A stretch of DNA of 17,020 bases from Rhizobium sp. Q54 (GCA_945901195.1 CAMDKB010000036.1:1-17020), one strand, 5' to 3'. Positions 7,503-14,455 are shown, numbered from the stretch's first letter. Translations and numbers: made by a program. The notes: generated by a model not told the origin, from the letters alone.

Positions 7503-8747
7503 ATGTCCGCCATCGCCAGCCCCACGGAATCCCGCGCGGAAAAATCTTTTTTTGAAGTCTGGATCATCACAATCGGCCATGCGCTGACGCATTGGTATCC
7601 GGCGACTTTCTATGTGTTGCTGCCATTGATTGGCCTTGAGTTGGGGCTTTCCAACACCGAGATAGGGCTGATTGTTTCGGCGCAGGCGGCGGCAGGGGCC
7701 ATTTCAAATCTTCCCGGCGGCATTCTGGTTGATTCGATCGGCCGCAAGGGCTTGCTGATGGCGACGTCGCTGTTCTGGATCGGCGTGCCCTATTTCCTGA
7801 TGGGGCTTTCACATTCCTATTGGGTGTTGCTGGTCTGCGCGATGTTGATCGGCATTGGAAATAATCTCTGGCACCCGACCGCCATCCCGTGGCTCGGTCG
7901 CCGCTTTCCCGAGCGCAAGGGCCTTGTGATGGCTTGGCACGGCATGGGCGGCAATGTCGGCGATGCCTTGGCGCCGCTGGTTGCAGGCGGTCTCATCACA
8001 TGGTTCGCTATCAGTTGGCGCGAGGTGATGCTCATCAACATCGTTCCCGGCGTGGTGATGGCAGTGGCCATTCTCTGGTATCTCGGCAAGTTGACGGCGG
8101 AGCCGAAGAAGAACATCGCAGCGTCAGCTGACACCAAGCAACTTACCAGTGGCGAAGTGATGCGCGGACTCGGGCAATTGTTTCGCAACAAGGTGCTCAT
8201 CTTCCTGTGCATGAGCTCCGTATTCCGCTCGATGACGCAAAGCGGCCTCATGGTCGCGCTGCCGCTCTATCTGGGCAAGGATCTCGGCTACAACACCGCG
8301 TGGGTGGGCGTTTCCATGTTTATCCTGCAGGCTGCAGGTTTCTGTGCCGCGCCGGTGGCTGGCCACATGTCCGATAAAATGGGCAGGCGCACGGTCATGA
8401 TGTCGTCGATGATCATGACCGGAATTGTTCTCGTGATGATGGCTTTTGCAGGCGGGTCGCCAATCTTCGTGGCGTTTGTCGCAGCGCTCGGCTTCTTCCT
8501 GTTCGCGATTAGGCCTGTGCTGCAAGCCTGGCTGCTGGATGCAACGCCGAAAAACCTCGGCGGCTCTGCCATCGGCACGATGTTCGCCATCCAGGCCATT
8601 GGCTCGCTGATTGGTCCGCTCGTCTGCGGAGTCATCGCGGATCGTTATGGATGGCTGGCAGCGTTCTGGTTTCTGGCGGTCACCATCATCATCGCCAACA
8701 TGCTGGTCTTCTTCATGCCACAACAGGAACAAGCGGCGCAGCCGTGA
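7503..8747 (+). CDS. MFS transporter, fosmidomycin-resistance (Fsr)-like
   Basis: A 414-residue twelve-helix major facilitator. ATG 7503 is chosen because GGGAG lies 5 nt upstream and the product then starts in normal MFS register; an in-frame TTG at 7431 has no ribosome site and adds a polar extension. The first helix contains HALTHWYPATFYVLLPLIGLE, the loop after helix 2 carries a DSIGRKG cytoplasmic motif, and LWHPTAIPWLGRRFPERKG plus AWHGMGGNVGDALAPLVAG is the pattern of the Fsr-like subfamily. A charged central loop (about residues 195-225) divides the two six-helix halves. It is 108 bp after the ligase on the same strand and may belong to that operon, as an importer of the acid or an exporter of a toxic intermediate; sequence alone does not give the direction. 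Confidence 0.88.
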   Translation: MSAIASPTESRAEKSFFEVWIITIGHALTHWYPATFYVLLPLIGLELGLSNTEIGLIVSAQAAAGAISNLPGGILVDSIGRKGLLMATSLFWIGVPYFLMGLSHSYWVLLVCAMLIGIGNNLWHPTAIPWLGRRFPERKGLVMAWHGMGGNVGDALAPLVAGGLITWFAISWREVMLINIVPGVVMAVAILWYLGKLTAEPKKNIAASADTKQLTSGEVMRGLGQLFRNKVLIFLCMSSVFRSMTQSGLMVALPLYLGKDLGYNTAWVGVSMFILQAAGFCAAPVAGHMSDKMGRRTVMMSSMIMTGIVLVMMAFAGGSPIFVAFVAALGFFLFAIRPVLQAWLLDATPKNLGGSAIGTMFAIQAIGSLIGPLVCGVIADRYGWLAAFWFLAVTIIIANMLVFFMPQQEQAAQP

Positions 8748-8790
8748 CAGCCCGAAACTGTTTTGAACTGACTTGATCAGCGACGGCGCC

Positions 8791-8817
8791 TGCTCCGTCC
8801 CGCTTGCGGGAGGAGCA
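8791..8817 (+). terminator. Stem-loop terminator after the MFS gene
   Basis: TGCTCC (8791-8796) pairs with GGAGCA (8812-8817), and inside it TCCCG (8798-8802) pairs with CGGGA (8807-8811), with one bulged G and a 4-nt CTTG loop. A T-rich stretch follows on the + strand (8818-8834). It lies 44 bp past the MFS stop and just before the end of the convergent AcuI-like gene, as expected for a terminator ending the + strand run. Confidence 0.55.
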
Positions 8818-8834
8818 TCTGGCTTTTGGTTTGA

Positions 8835-9821
8835 TCACGTAATATCGACCACCACGCGCCCGCGCACTTTACCTTCGATGATGTCGCGCGCGACATCCAT
8901 GACCTTTTCAAACGGTATATGCGTCGTCATGGCCGCCAGCGCGGATTTGTCCAGATCTTTTGCGAGGCGCGCCCATGCGGCAATGCGTTTGTCCTTCGGA
9001 CACATGACGCTGTCGATGCCCAGCAGCGAGATCCCGCGCAGAATGAATGGCGCAACGCTGCCGGGCAGATCCATGCCCTGCGCCAACCCGCAGGCTGCAA
9101 TGGCCCCGCCGTACCTTGTTTGAGCCAGAAGATTGGCGAGCGTATTTGATCCGACGGTGTCAATGCCGGCGGCCCAGCGCTCCTTGCCCAGAGGGCGGCC
9201 TGGCTCGGATAATTCTTTGCGGTCGATGATTTCGTCTGCGCCAAGGCCTTTGAGATAATCAGCTTCCGATGCCCGTCCGGTCGAAGCGATGACATGCCAG
9301 CCAGCTTTCTTGAGCAGCGCCACGGCGACAGAACCAACGCCGCCAGCTGCACCCGTGACGATAGCTGGCCCATCGGCTGGCTTGCAGCCATGCGCGTCCA
9401 GCGCCTGCACGCAGAGCATTGCGGTAAGGCCCGCCGTACCCACCGACATGGCGTCGCTCAGCGAAAGTCCGGGCGGCAGTGGCACAAGCCAGTCACCCCT
9501 GACGCGCGCCTTCTGCGCGTAAGCTCCCAGATGCGTTTCGCCCATGCCCCATCCCGTCATCACAACGAAATCACCGGGCTTGAAAGCCGGATTGCCAGAA
9601 CTTTCCACCACGCCCGAAAAGTCGATGCCGGGTATCATGGGAAAGCGCCGCACAACCGGCGACTTTCCCGTGATGGCAAGACCATCTTTATAATTGACCG
9701 TGGAATGCACGACGCGAACCGTGACATCGCCATCCATCAGGTCTGCTTCGTCAAAATCGGCAAAGGCGGCCTGTGTGCCCTTCTCGGCTTTGTCGATGCG
9801 TATGGCGGAGAATGTGGACAT
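8835..9821 (-). CDS. acuI: Acryloyl-CoA reductase-type NADPH oxidoreductase (AcuI/YhdH family)
   Basis: A 328-residue medium-chain dehydrogenase/reductase without zinc ligands, the same size as AcuI/YhdH. Diagnostic stretches are VNYKDGLAITGK (42-53), PGIDFSGVV (64-72), GWGMGETHLGAYA (90-102), SVGTAGLTAM (126-135), the nucleotide-binding VTGAAGGVGSVAV (155-167), STGR (180-183; phosphate-binding position that favours NADPH) and PFILRGISLLGIDSV near residue 260. Characterised AcuI reduces acryloyl-CoA to propionyl-CoA, detoxifying acrylate from DMSP or 3-hydroxypropionate breakdown. A GAGG-type ribosome site precedes the ATG. It lies 79 bp downstream of an MFS carrier on the same strand, so uptake and CoA-ester reduction may be co-expressed. 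The family is certain; the exact in vivo substrate is inferred. Confidence 0.88.
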   Translation of the reverse strand: MSTFSAIRIDKAEKGTQAAFADFDEADLMDGDVTVRVVHSTVNYKDGLAITGKSPVVRRFPMIPGIDFSGVVESSGNPAFKPGDFVVMTGWGMGETHLGAYAQKARVRGDWLVPLPPGLSLSDAMSVGTAGLTAMLCVQALDAHGCKPADGPAIVTGAAGGVGSVAVALLKKAGWHVIASTGRASEADYLKGLGADEIIDRKELSEPGRPLGKERWAAGIDTVGSNTLANLLAQTRYGGAIAACGLAQGMDLPGSVAPFILRGISLLGIDSVMCPKDKRIAAWARLAKDLDKSALAAMTTHIPFEKVMDVARDIIEGKVRGRVVVDIT

Positions 9822-9900
9822 GGCGGGGCCTCGCGGGGATTGTTATGCCTTGCGTTTTAGCAGAAGTCGGACGGCTATGCCCATCCACTGGCAACGTTGA

Positions 9901-11136
9901 TTACTCTGCGGCTGCCAGTGCTTGCCGCCCCACGGGCTTTTCTACAATGGGCAGCGAGATGAGCGCCGATGCAACACCCAGTGCAATCGAGAAATACCAG
10001 GTGGCGTCATAGCTGCCTGTCCATGCGCGCATCAAGCCGCCCATCAGCACGCCACAAAATCCGCCGACCTGATGCATGCAGAATGCGAGCCCGTACAACA
10101 TGCCAAAATAACTTGTGCCGAACATCAGGTTGACCATGGTAGATGTCGGCGCGAGTGTCGAAAGCCATAGAATGCCAGACAGCGCGCCAAAGGCGAGCGC
10201 CGTATAGGGCGATGGCGGCAGCATGACAAATATCAGCGTGATGACCGAGCGCGAGAAATAGATCGAGGCCAGCACATAACGCGATGGAAAGCGCTGGCAG
10301 AGCCAGCCAGACGCAATCGAGCCAAATACGTTGAACAGTCCGACAAGCGCAAAAGCCCAGTAACCGATATTGGCGGGCAGGCCGCTCTCAACGATATAAC
10401 GCTGGAAATGCACGGTGATGAATTGAAGCTGGAAGCCACACGTAAAAAAACCGATCACGATCAGCATGTACGAGCGCGTATTCACCGCTTCCCACAGGGC
10501 GTCGCGGAACGATACGACCTGCTTGCCGGACGTCTTTGCCTGATCGGCCATGCTCTGTGAGGCCACGCACCAGGACAGCGGCACAATCGATAGCAGCGTG
10601 AATGCGAAGATGACTGCAGTCCACTGCCAGCCTGTCGCCTCGATCAGTGCGCCAGCGACAGGTGAAAACACAAACTGCCCAAACGAGCCGGATGCACTGG
10701 CAAGTCCGAAGGCGAGCGGCCGCATATGTGGCGGCACGAGCTTGCCCATGGCCGCGATGATCAGGGTCAGTGAACAGCCGGAAAGGCCGATACCGGTGAG
10801 TACGCCTGCTGTCAGAGTAAAGGCAGCAGGGCTTGCCGAAAGTGGCATAAGCGCGATGCCTGTCGCATAGAGCACTCCGCCGGTGGCGAGCACGCGCATG
10901 GTTCCGAATCTGTCCGCAGCAGCGCCGGCAAACGGCTGGCCAAAGCCCCACAGCAGGTTCTGCAACGCCAGCGCCAGCGAAAACGCTTCTGTGCTCATGC
11001 CTGTCGTGTCGAGAATGGGCAATTGCATCGCGCCCATGGCCGAGCGCGGCCCCCAGGTGAGCATGGCGATGAGACAGCCTGCGGCAATCATCAATTCCGG
11101 CGGAAGCTTCCGCGTAGCCGCTACGATGCTGTTCAT
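9901..11136 (-). CDS. MFS transporter, OFA/MCT-like (paralogue A)
   Basis: A 411-residue twelve-helix carrier. It has the N-terminal GPRSAMGAMQLPIL helix, LLWGFGQPFAGAAADRFG (conserved helix 2-3 loop motif), GLSGCSLTLIIAAMGKLVPP, and the second-half signature GFFTCGFQLQFITVHFQRY with YWAFALVGLFNVFGS. This pattern belongs to the oxalate/formate-antiporter and monocarboxylate-type MFS branch, which usually moves small carboxylates. It is clearly homologous along its full length to the MFS at 11279-12535, so the two arose by duplication. A G-rich site (GGGGGGA) precedes the start. A strong terminator and a dispersed repeat upstream isolate it from its paralogue, so it probably has its own promoter and may be co-transcribed with the acuI-like gene below it. 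Confidence 0.88.
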   Translation of the reverse strand: MNSIVAATRKLPPELMIAAGCLIAMLTWGPRSAMGAMQLPILDTTGMSTEAFSLALALQNLLWGFGQPFAGAAADRFGTMRVLATGGVLYATGIALMPLSASPAAFTLTAGVLTGIGLSGCSLTLIIAAMGKLVPPHMRPLAFGLASASGSFGQFVFSPVAGALIEATGWQWTAVIFAFTLLSIVPLSWCVASQSMADQAKTSGKQVVSFRDALWEAVNTRSYMLIVIGFFTCGFQLQFITVHFQRYIVESGLPANIGYWAFALVGLFNVFGSIASGWLCQRFPSRYVLASIYFSRSVITLIFVMLPPSPYTALAFGALSGILWLSTLAPTSTMVNLMFGTSYFGMLYGLAFCMHQVGGFCGVLMGGLMRAWTGSYDATWYFSIALGVASALISLPIVEKPVGRQALAAAE

Positions 11137-11160
11137 GGATCCCCCCGAAAAATTGCGGTC

Positions 11161-11211
11161 TAGAGCATCGCGCGAAAAAGTGGTCCCGGTTTTTCCAAAA
11201 ACGATGCTCTA
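11161..11211. repeat. Dispersed palindromic repeat (Hyphomicrobiales-type)
   Basis: Outer arms TAGAGCATCG (11161-11170) and CGATGCTCTA (11202-11211) are perfect 10-bp inverted repeats. Inside are GAAAAA (11174-11179) and TTTTTC (11190-11195) around GTGGTCCCGG. From memory, AGAGCATCG...AAAAAGTGG...CCGGTTTTT...GATGCTCT elements occur in many copies between genes of Mesorhizobium, Ochrobactrum and relatives. It holds no gene. Placed between two MFS paralogues, it could mark the duplication joint or add an extra mRNA hairpin. Confidence 0.65.
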
Positions 11212-11213
11212 CA

Positions 11214-11270
11214 TAAAAAAATCAATCAGCTTTTGTGCTGTAAACCGGTTCCGGTTTACAGCACGCTGAT
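11214..11270 (-). terminator. Rho-independent terminator of MFS paralogue B
   Basis: GTGCTGTAAACCGG (11235-11248) and CCGGTTTACAGCAC (11251-11264) are perfect 14-bp arms. Outside a TTTT bulge, ATCAGC (11225-11230) pairs with GCTGAT (11265-11270). On the minus strand the hairpin starts 8 nt after the TGA at 11281-11279 and is followed by seven U residues (A-tract 11215-11221). This is a textbook intrinsic terminator and separates the two MFS genes into different transcription units. Confidence 0.8.
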
Positions 11271-11278
11271 CTGGTGCT

Positions 11279-12535
11279 TCACGCCGGCTGCGGCACAGGC
11301 GCATCGCGCACAGGCTTTTCGATAATCGGCAGATTCACCAGTGCCGAGAAAATACCAAAGCCGATGGAAAGCCACCAGAGGATCAGGAATGATCCCGTGG
11401 CGTCCCGCAAATAGCCCGAGAGCATCAGGCCGGAAAAACCGCCGATCTGATGACTCAGGAATGCGAGGCCATAAAGAGTGGAGAAATATCGGGACCCAAA
11501 CATTACGCCGATAAGGCCTGATGTCGGCGGTACGGTGGAAAGCCATAGCAGGCCGGACAGGATGCCGAACAGATAGGTGGAGAACGCGGTGGGTGGCATT
11601 GAGATAAACAGCAACGTCACAGCCGCACGCGACCCGTAAATGAAAGACAGAATCCAGCGCTTGGGAAAGCGCGCTGCGGCCCAGCCTGAACCGATGGAGC
11701 CGACAATGTTGAATATACCCACCAGCGCAAAGGCCCAGTAGCCGACATTGGCCGGCAAGCCGGATTCCACCACATAGCGTTGGAAATGGATCGTCACGAA
11801 CGCGAGCTGAAAGCCGCAAGTGAAGAAGCCCAGCACCAGCAATATATAGGATTTGTGCTTGAAGGCTTCCGTCAATGCTTCGCGCATCGTCTGCCCCGGC
11901 AGATCGGCCGCAAAATCATTCTTTTCCTTTACGGGATCGCCCGAAAGGCACAGCGCCAGCGGTATGGCGGTCAGGATGATTCCAACAAAAATGAAAGCTG
12001 TATTCTGCCAGCCGATTTCCTGGATCATGCCACCGGCCAATGGCGTGAACAGAAACTGACCAAACGAGCCGGCTGCAGTTCCCACGCCAAAACCAAACGA
12101 GCGCTTTGAAGGCGGCAACATCTTCTGGAAAGCGCCAATGATCAGATTGAACGAACAGGCCGAAAGCGCCAATCCAAACAACACGCCCTGTGTAAGGATA
12201 AAGGTTGTATTGGAGCGCGAGTAAACCATCAGCCAGAGGGCAAGGGCATAAAAGACTGCGCCGAATGCGATTACTTTGCCTGTGCCGTATTTATCCGCCA
12301 TTGCGCCCGAAAAGGGCTGACCCAGGCCCCAGAACAGGTATTGCAGCGCCATGGCCGTAGAAAAGCTGGCGCTCGTGATCGGAAAATCGCCCAGAATGGG
12401 AAGCTGGAACTGGCCCAGGGATGCGCGTGGACCAAAAGTTATGATCGCCACAAGGCATCCGACTGCGATGATAAGCTCCGGCGTCATCCGCACTTTTGCC
12501 AAGGGCTTGGCCGGCTCGCCAGTTTGAACGGTCAT
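11279..12535 (-). CDS. MFS transporter, OFA/MCT-like (paralogue B)
   Basis: A 418-residue twelve-helix carrier starting at ATG 12535 with a strong AAGGAG ribosome site 6 nt upstream. GPRASLGQFQLPIL, YLFWGLGQPFSGAMADKYG, GLALSACSFNLIIGAFQKMLPP, GFFTCGFQLAFVTIHFQRY, GLPANVGYWAFALVGIFN and LPIIEKPV match the same segments of paralogue A nearly position for position. The charged middle loop is longer and different (GDPVKEKNDFAADLPGQ), and a short proline-rich C-terminus replaces the Ala-rich one of A. The family usually carries small carboxylates. It is divergent from a Bug-like binding protein across 213 bp containing inverted repeats, so the two may be co-regulated and linked to the same ligand class. 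It ends at a strong intrinsic terminator. Confidence 0.88.
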   Translation of the reverse strand: MTVQTGEPAKPLAKVRMTPELIIAVGCLVAIITFGPRASLGQFQLPILGDFPITSASFSTAMALQYLFWGLGQPFSGAMADKYGTGKVIAFGAVFYALALWLMVYSRSNTTFILTQGVLFGLALSACSFNLIIGAFQKMLPPSKRSFGFGVGTAAGSFGQFLFTPLAGGMIQEIGWQNTAFIFVGIILTAIPLALCLSGDPVKEKNDFAADLPGQTMREALTEAFKHKSYILLVLGFFTCGFQLAFVTIHFQRYVVESGLPANVGYWAFALVGIFNIVGSIGSGWAAARFPKRWILSFIYGSRAAVTLLFISMPPTAFSTYLFGILSGLLWLSTVPPTSGLIGVMFGSRYFSTLYGLAFLSHQIGGFSGLMLSGYLRDATGSFLILWWLSIGFGIFSALVNLPIIEKPVRDAPVPQPA

Positions 12536-12543
12536 GAAATCTC

Positions 12544-12567
12544 CTTGACTCTGCGGTCAAGACGCAG
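12544..12567 (-). promoter_or_regulatory. Overlapping inverted repeats in the MFS-B leader
   Basis: CTTGAC (12544-12549) and GTCAAG (12556-12561) form a 6-6-6 inverted repeat that overlaps the AAGGAG ribosome site (12541-12546). A second pair, CTGCG (12551-12555) and CGCAG (12563-12567), interlocks with it, so in the mRNA the two hairpins exclude each other or form a pseudoknot-like fold. Either a protein operator or a translation-controlling leader is possible. The arms are short, so chance is not excluded. Confidence 0.35.
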
Positions 12568-12600
12568 GGACAAATCAGGTTATGAAGCTCACCTTAAAGT

Positions 12601-12633
12601 GCATACCGGCAGTATGCCAATGCATTTTTGCAT
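12601..12633. promoter_or_regulatory. Candidate operator in the MFS-B/Bug divergent region
   Basis: GCATAC (12601-12606) and GTATGC (12612-12617) flank 5 nt, and directly beside them ATGCA (12620-12624) and TGCAT (12629-12633) flank 4 nt. Two adjacent inverted repeats sharing a GCAT core, between divergent promoters, suit a dimeric regulator such as a GntR-type protein. No regulator gene is in the window, so this is a guess from symmetry and position. Confidence 0.35.
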
Positions 12634-12748
12634 AGCTGGCAAGCGTCGGGCAGCGGAAACAAACCGGCTTTACCGCGCCTCGTGTTTGCGCAACATTGCA
12701 CCTCAAAAAGAAACGCCACCGCAACATAGCGCCGCCGGGAGAAATGCA

Positions 12749-13777
12749 ATGCTAAAAAGCAGGACGCGGGCATCCCTGATCATCGCCGTGTTGCTCGCGG
12801 TTGCAGGGCAGGCACACGCTCAATCCCCTGAAACCTTTTTCAAAGGTCGTCAACTCAAGCTCATCATCGGCCATTCGGTGGGTGGTGATTACGATATGGG
12901 CGCAAGACTCATCGCCCGATATTTGCCGCGTTATCTCCCCGGCGAGCCCGTGATTTCCGTGCAGAGCATGTTGGGCGCAGCCAGTGTCACGGCGGCAAAT
13001 TTCCTCTACGAGGCCGCGCCGCGCGACGGCAGTGTGATCGGCTCGTTTTCCCGCAATTTACCGGTCATGCGAGCGCGCGGTCTGCGGAATCTGAAGGCCG
13101 ATATGACTGCCTTTCAATGGCTCGGCGCGACATCCATTCCCGGCCGCATGTGCCTTGCCGACATTCGCAGCCCGATCAAGACTGCGCAGGACCTGTTCCA
13201 ACGCGAGCTGGTTGTCGCCGGGTCAGGCGCTGGCAGCGCCGTTTCGATTGTTCCCGCCGTCCTGAATTCTTTGCTGGGAACAAAATTCCGGATTATCGAG
13301 GGCTACCGTGGTCTGTCCGACATGTTTCTGGCGTTGCAACGTGGCGAGATCGAAGGCGTCTGCCTGCCTGCTGACTATGTGACCACTTCGCAACCTGACC
13401 TGCTGCGTGAAGGCAAGATCCGTGTCTTGCTGACAGGAGAGGAAACGCCGTCGAAGGATTTTCCTGATGCGCCGACCGTGTATTCATTCGCCAGCACGGA
13501 CGAACAAAAGGCTATGCTGCGCCTTCTCTTGTCTGGCGCGGAATTCGGCCGTCCCTATGTCTATCCGCCTGGCGTACCCGCACCCCTGGTCGCCACCATG
13601 CGCAAGGCCTTCGCTGCGGCCGCTGCGGACCCCGCATTGGTCGAAGAGGCAAATCGCGCCAAGCTGGATATGACGTTCGTGCCGCCCGAAGAACTGGAAA
13701 AAAGTGTCGCAGCCCTGGCGCGTGTTCCCAAAGCTGTGCTGGAACGTGCCGAAAAGATTTTTCCCGTGACCAATTAG
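12749..13777 (+). CDS. Bug-like/TctC-like periplasmic binding protein, divergent subfamily
   Basis: A 342-residue protein. ATG 12749 has GGGAG (12737-12741) 7 nt upstream and opens a clean signal peptide (LIIAVLLAVAG core, AHA before QS, cleavage near residue 24); an upstream in-frame extension to 12341 lacks a site and would run through the divergent gene. Mature features are FFKGRQLKLIIGHSVGGDYDMGARLIARYLPRYLPG, SMLGAASVTAANFLYEAAPRDGSVIG and FVPPEELEKSVAAL. These match the distant Bug-type subfamily that begins F-Y/F-KGK and has a PGNPxxxVQNMPGAG-like segment, here SVQSMLGAAS, so the usual PGAG turn is changed. It probably binds an organic acid for a TTT-type or unknown permease. It stands alone, divergent from MFS-B, and its stop codon lies in the first unit of a 17-bp tandem array. 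Confidence 0.85.
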   Translation: MLKSRTRASLIIAVLLAVAGQAHAQSPETFFKGRQLKLIIGHSVGGDYDMGARLIARYLPRYLPGEPVISVQSMLGAASVTAANFLYEAAPRDGSVIGSFSRNLPVMRARGLRNLKADMTAFQWLGATSIPGRMCLADIRSPIKTAQDLFQRELVVAGSGAGSAVSIVPAVLNSLLGTKFRIIEGYRGLSDMFLALQRGEIEGVCLPADYVTTSQPDLLREGKIRVLLTGEETPSKDFPDAPTVYSFASTDEQKAMLRLLLSGAEFGRPYVYPPGVPAPLVATMRKAFAAAAADPALVEEANRAKLDMTFVPPEELEKSVAALARVPKAVLERAEKIFPVTN

Positions 13778-13835
13778 CCGATTTGACCAATTAGCCGATT
13801 TGACCAATTGGTCTATTTGACCAAGTAACCTATTT
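13768..13835. repeat. Four-copy 17-bp tandem repeat spanning a stop codon
   Basis: Four end-to-end units start at 13768, 13785, 13802 and 13819. Units 1 and 2 are identical (GACCAATTAGCCGATTT), unit 3 is GACCAATTGGTCTATTT and unit 4 is GACCAAGTAACCTATTT; a fifth GAC follows. GACCAA at the start and ATTT at the end are constant. Unit 1 contains the TAG stop (13775-13777) of the binding protein. Unit 3 contains the perfect 12-bp palindrome GACCAATTGGTC (13802-13813). The array is AT-rich compared with its surroundings and lies 62 bp upstream of the VOC gene, so it may be an operator array for that cluster. Confidence 0.92.
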
Positions 13836-13863
13836 GACACTCCCCGAAATCTCTAAGCATCAT
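13834..13863 (+). promoter_or_regulatory. Possible promoter for the VOC-tctCBA cluster
   Basis: TTGACA (13834-13839), a perfect -35 hexamer, arises at the end of the last 17-bp repeat. About 17-19 nt later GCATCATA (13857-13864) is a weak -10-like region. If it is real, the repeat array would sit immediately upstream of and partly under the polymerase, which suits repression or activation by an array-binding protein. The -10 is poor. Confidence 0.3.
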
Positions 13864-13897
13864 ACGCACAACGAACAAACATCCCCTGGAGGACATT

Positions 13898-14455
13898 ATG
13901 GCAGGGCTTCCCGCCGCCAAGCTTGCGCATTTCGGTTTTCATGTCCGCGATTTCGAGCGGATGGTGGAGTTTTACAGCAAGGCGCTTGGCATGGTGATGA
14001 CCGACACGGGCGATTATTACATGGGGGGCAAAATCGCCTTCATGACGCGCGATCCCGCAGAGCATCATCAACTCGTGATCGCCTCCGGTCGCACCGATGT
14101 GGGCGAATTCAAGGTCATCAACCAGATTTCGTTCAAGGTCGATAATCTCGAAGATCTTCGCATCTATTTCGCGTGGCTGGTAAAAATTCCCGTCGACAAC
14201 ATGAACCCGCGTAATCACGGCAACGCATGGAGCGTCTATTTCCATGACCCCGAAGGCAATCGCGTGGAAATCTATACGCCAACGCCGTGGTATGTCTCGC
14301 AACCCTTTGGCCATCCACTCGATCTGACCCAAACAGTCGAAACGATCACCGCAGAGACGGAAGCGATGGTGAAGCAATATCCAACCATGGTCGCAATGCA
14401 GGACTGGTCGGCCCAATTGGAGGCCAGGATCGCCAAGGCAGATCCGGCGCTATAG
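13898..14455 (+). CDS. VOC-superfamily (glyoxalase/extradiol dioxygenase-like) protein
   Basis: A 185-residue vicinal-oxygen-chelate fold protein with a strong GGAGGA ribosome site 4 nt upstream. The first module opens with LAHFGFHVRDFERMVEFYSKALGM and the second carries INQISFKVDNLEDL, then YFHDPEGNRVEIYTPTPWY. Likely metal ligands are His11, His56 or His57 (EHHQLV) and Glu124 (NRVEIY), matching the His-His-Glu set of single-metal VOC enzymes. One polypeptide holds one pair of beta-alpha-beta-beta-beta modules, shorter than a classic two-domain catechol 2,3-dioxygenase (about 300 residues). It may open an aromatic ring, isomerise or bind a metabolite. It heads the cluster containing tctC, tctB and tctA, with 94 bp to tctC, suggesting it acts on the transported compound. 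Superfamily is clear; the reaction is not. Confidence 0.85.
   Translation: MAGLPAAKLAHFGFHVRDFERMVEFYSKALGMVMTDTGDYYMGGKIAFMTRDPAEHHQLVIASGRTDVGEFKVINQISFKVDNLEDLRIYFAWLVKIPVDNMNPRNHGNAWSVYFHDPEGNRVEIYTPTPWYVSQPFGHPLDLTQTVETITAETEAMVKQYPTMVAMQDWSAQLEARIAKADPAL

Noticed and set aside
12341..12748. Upstream in-frame extension of the binding protein at 12749
   Set aside because: It would cover the divergent MFS start and the promoter region, and would bury the signal peptide in the middle of the protein.
13768..13835. CRISPR array
   Set aside because: The 17-bp units are contiguous with no spacers, and no cas gene is nearby.
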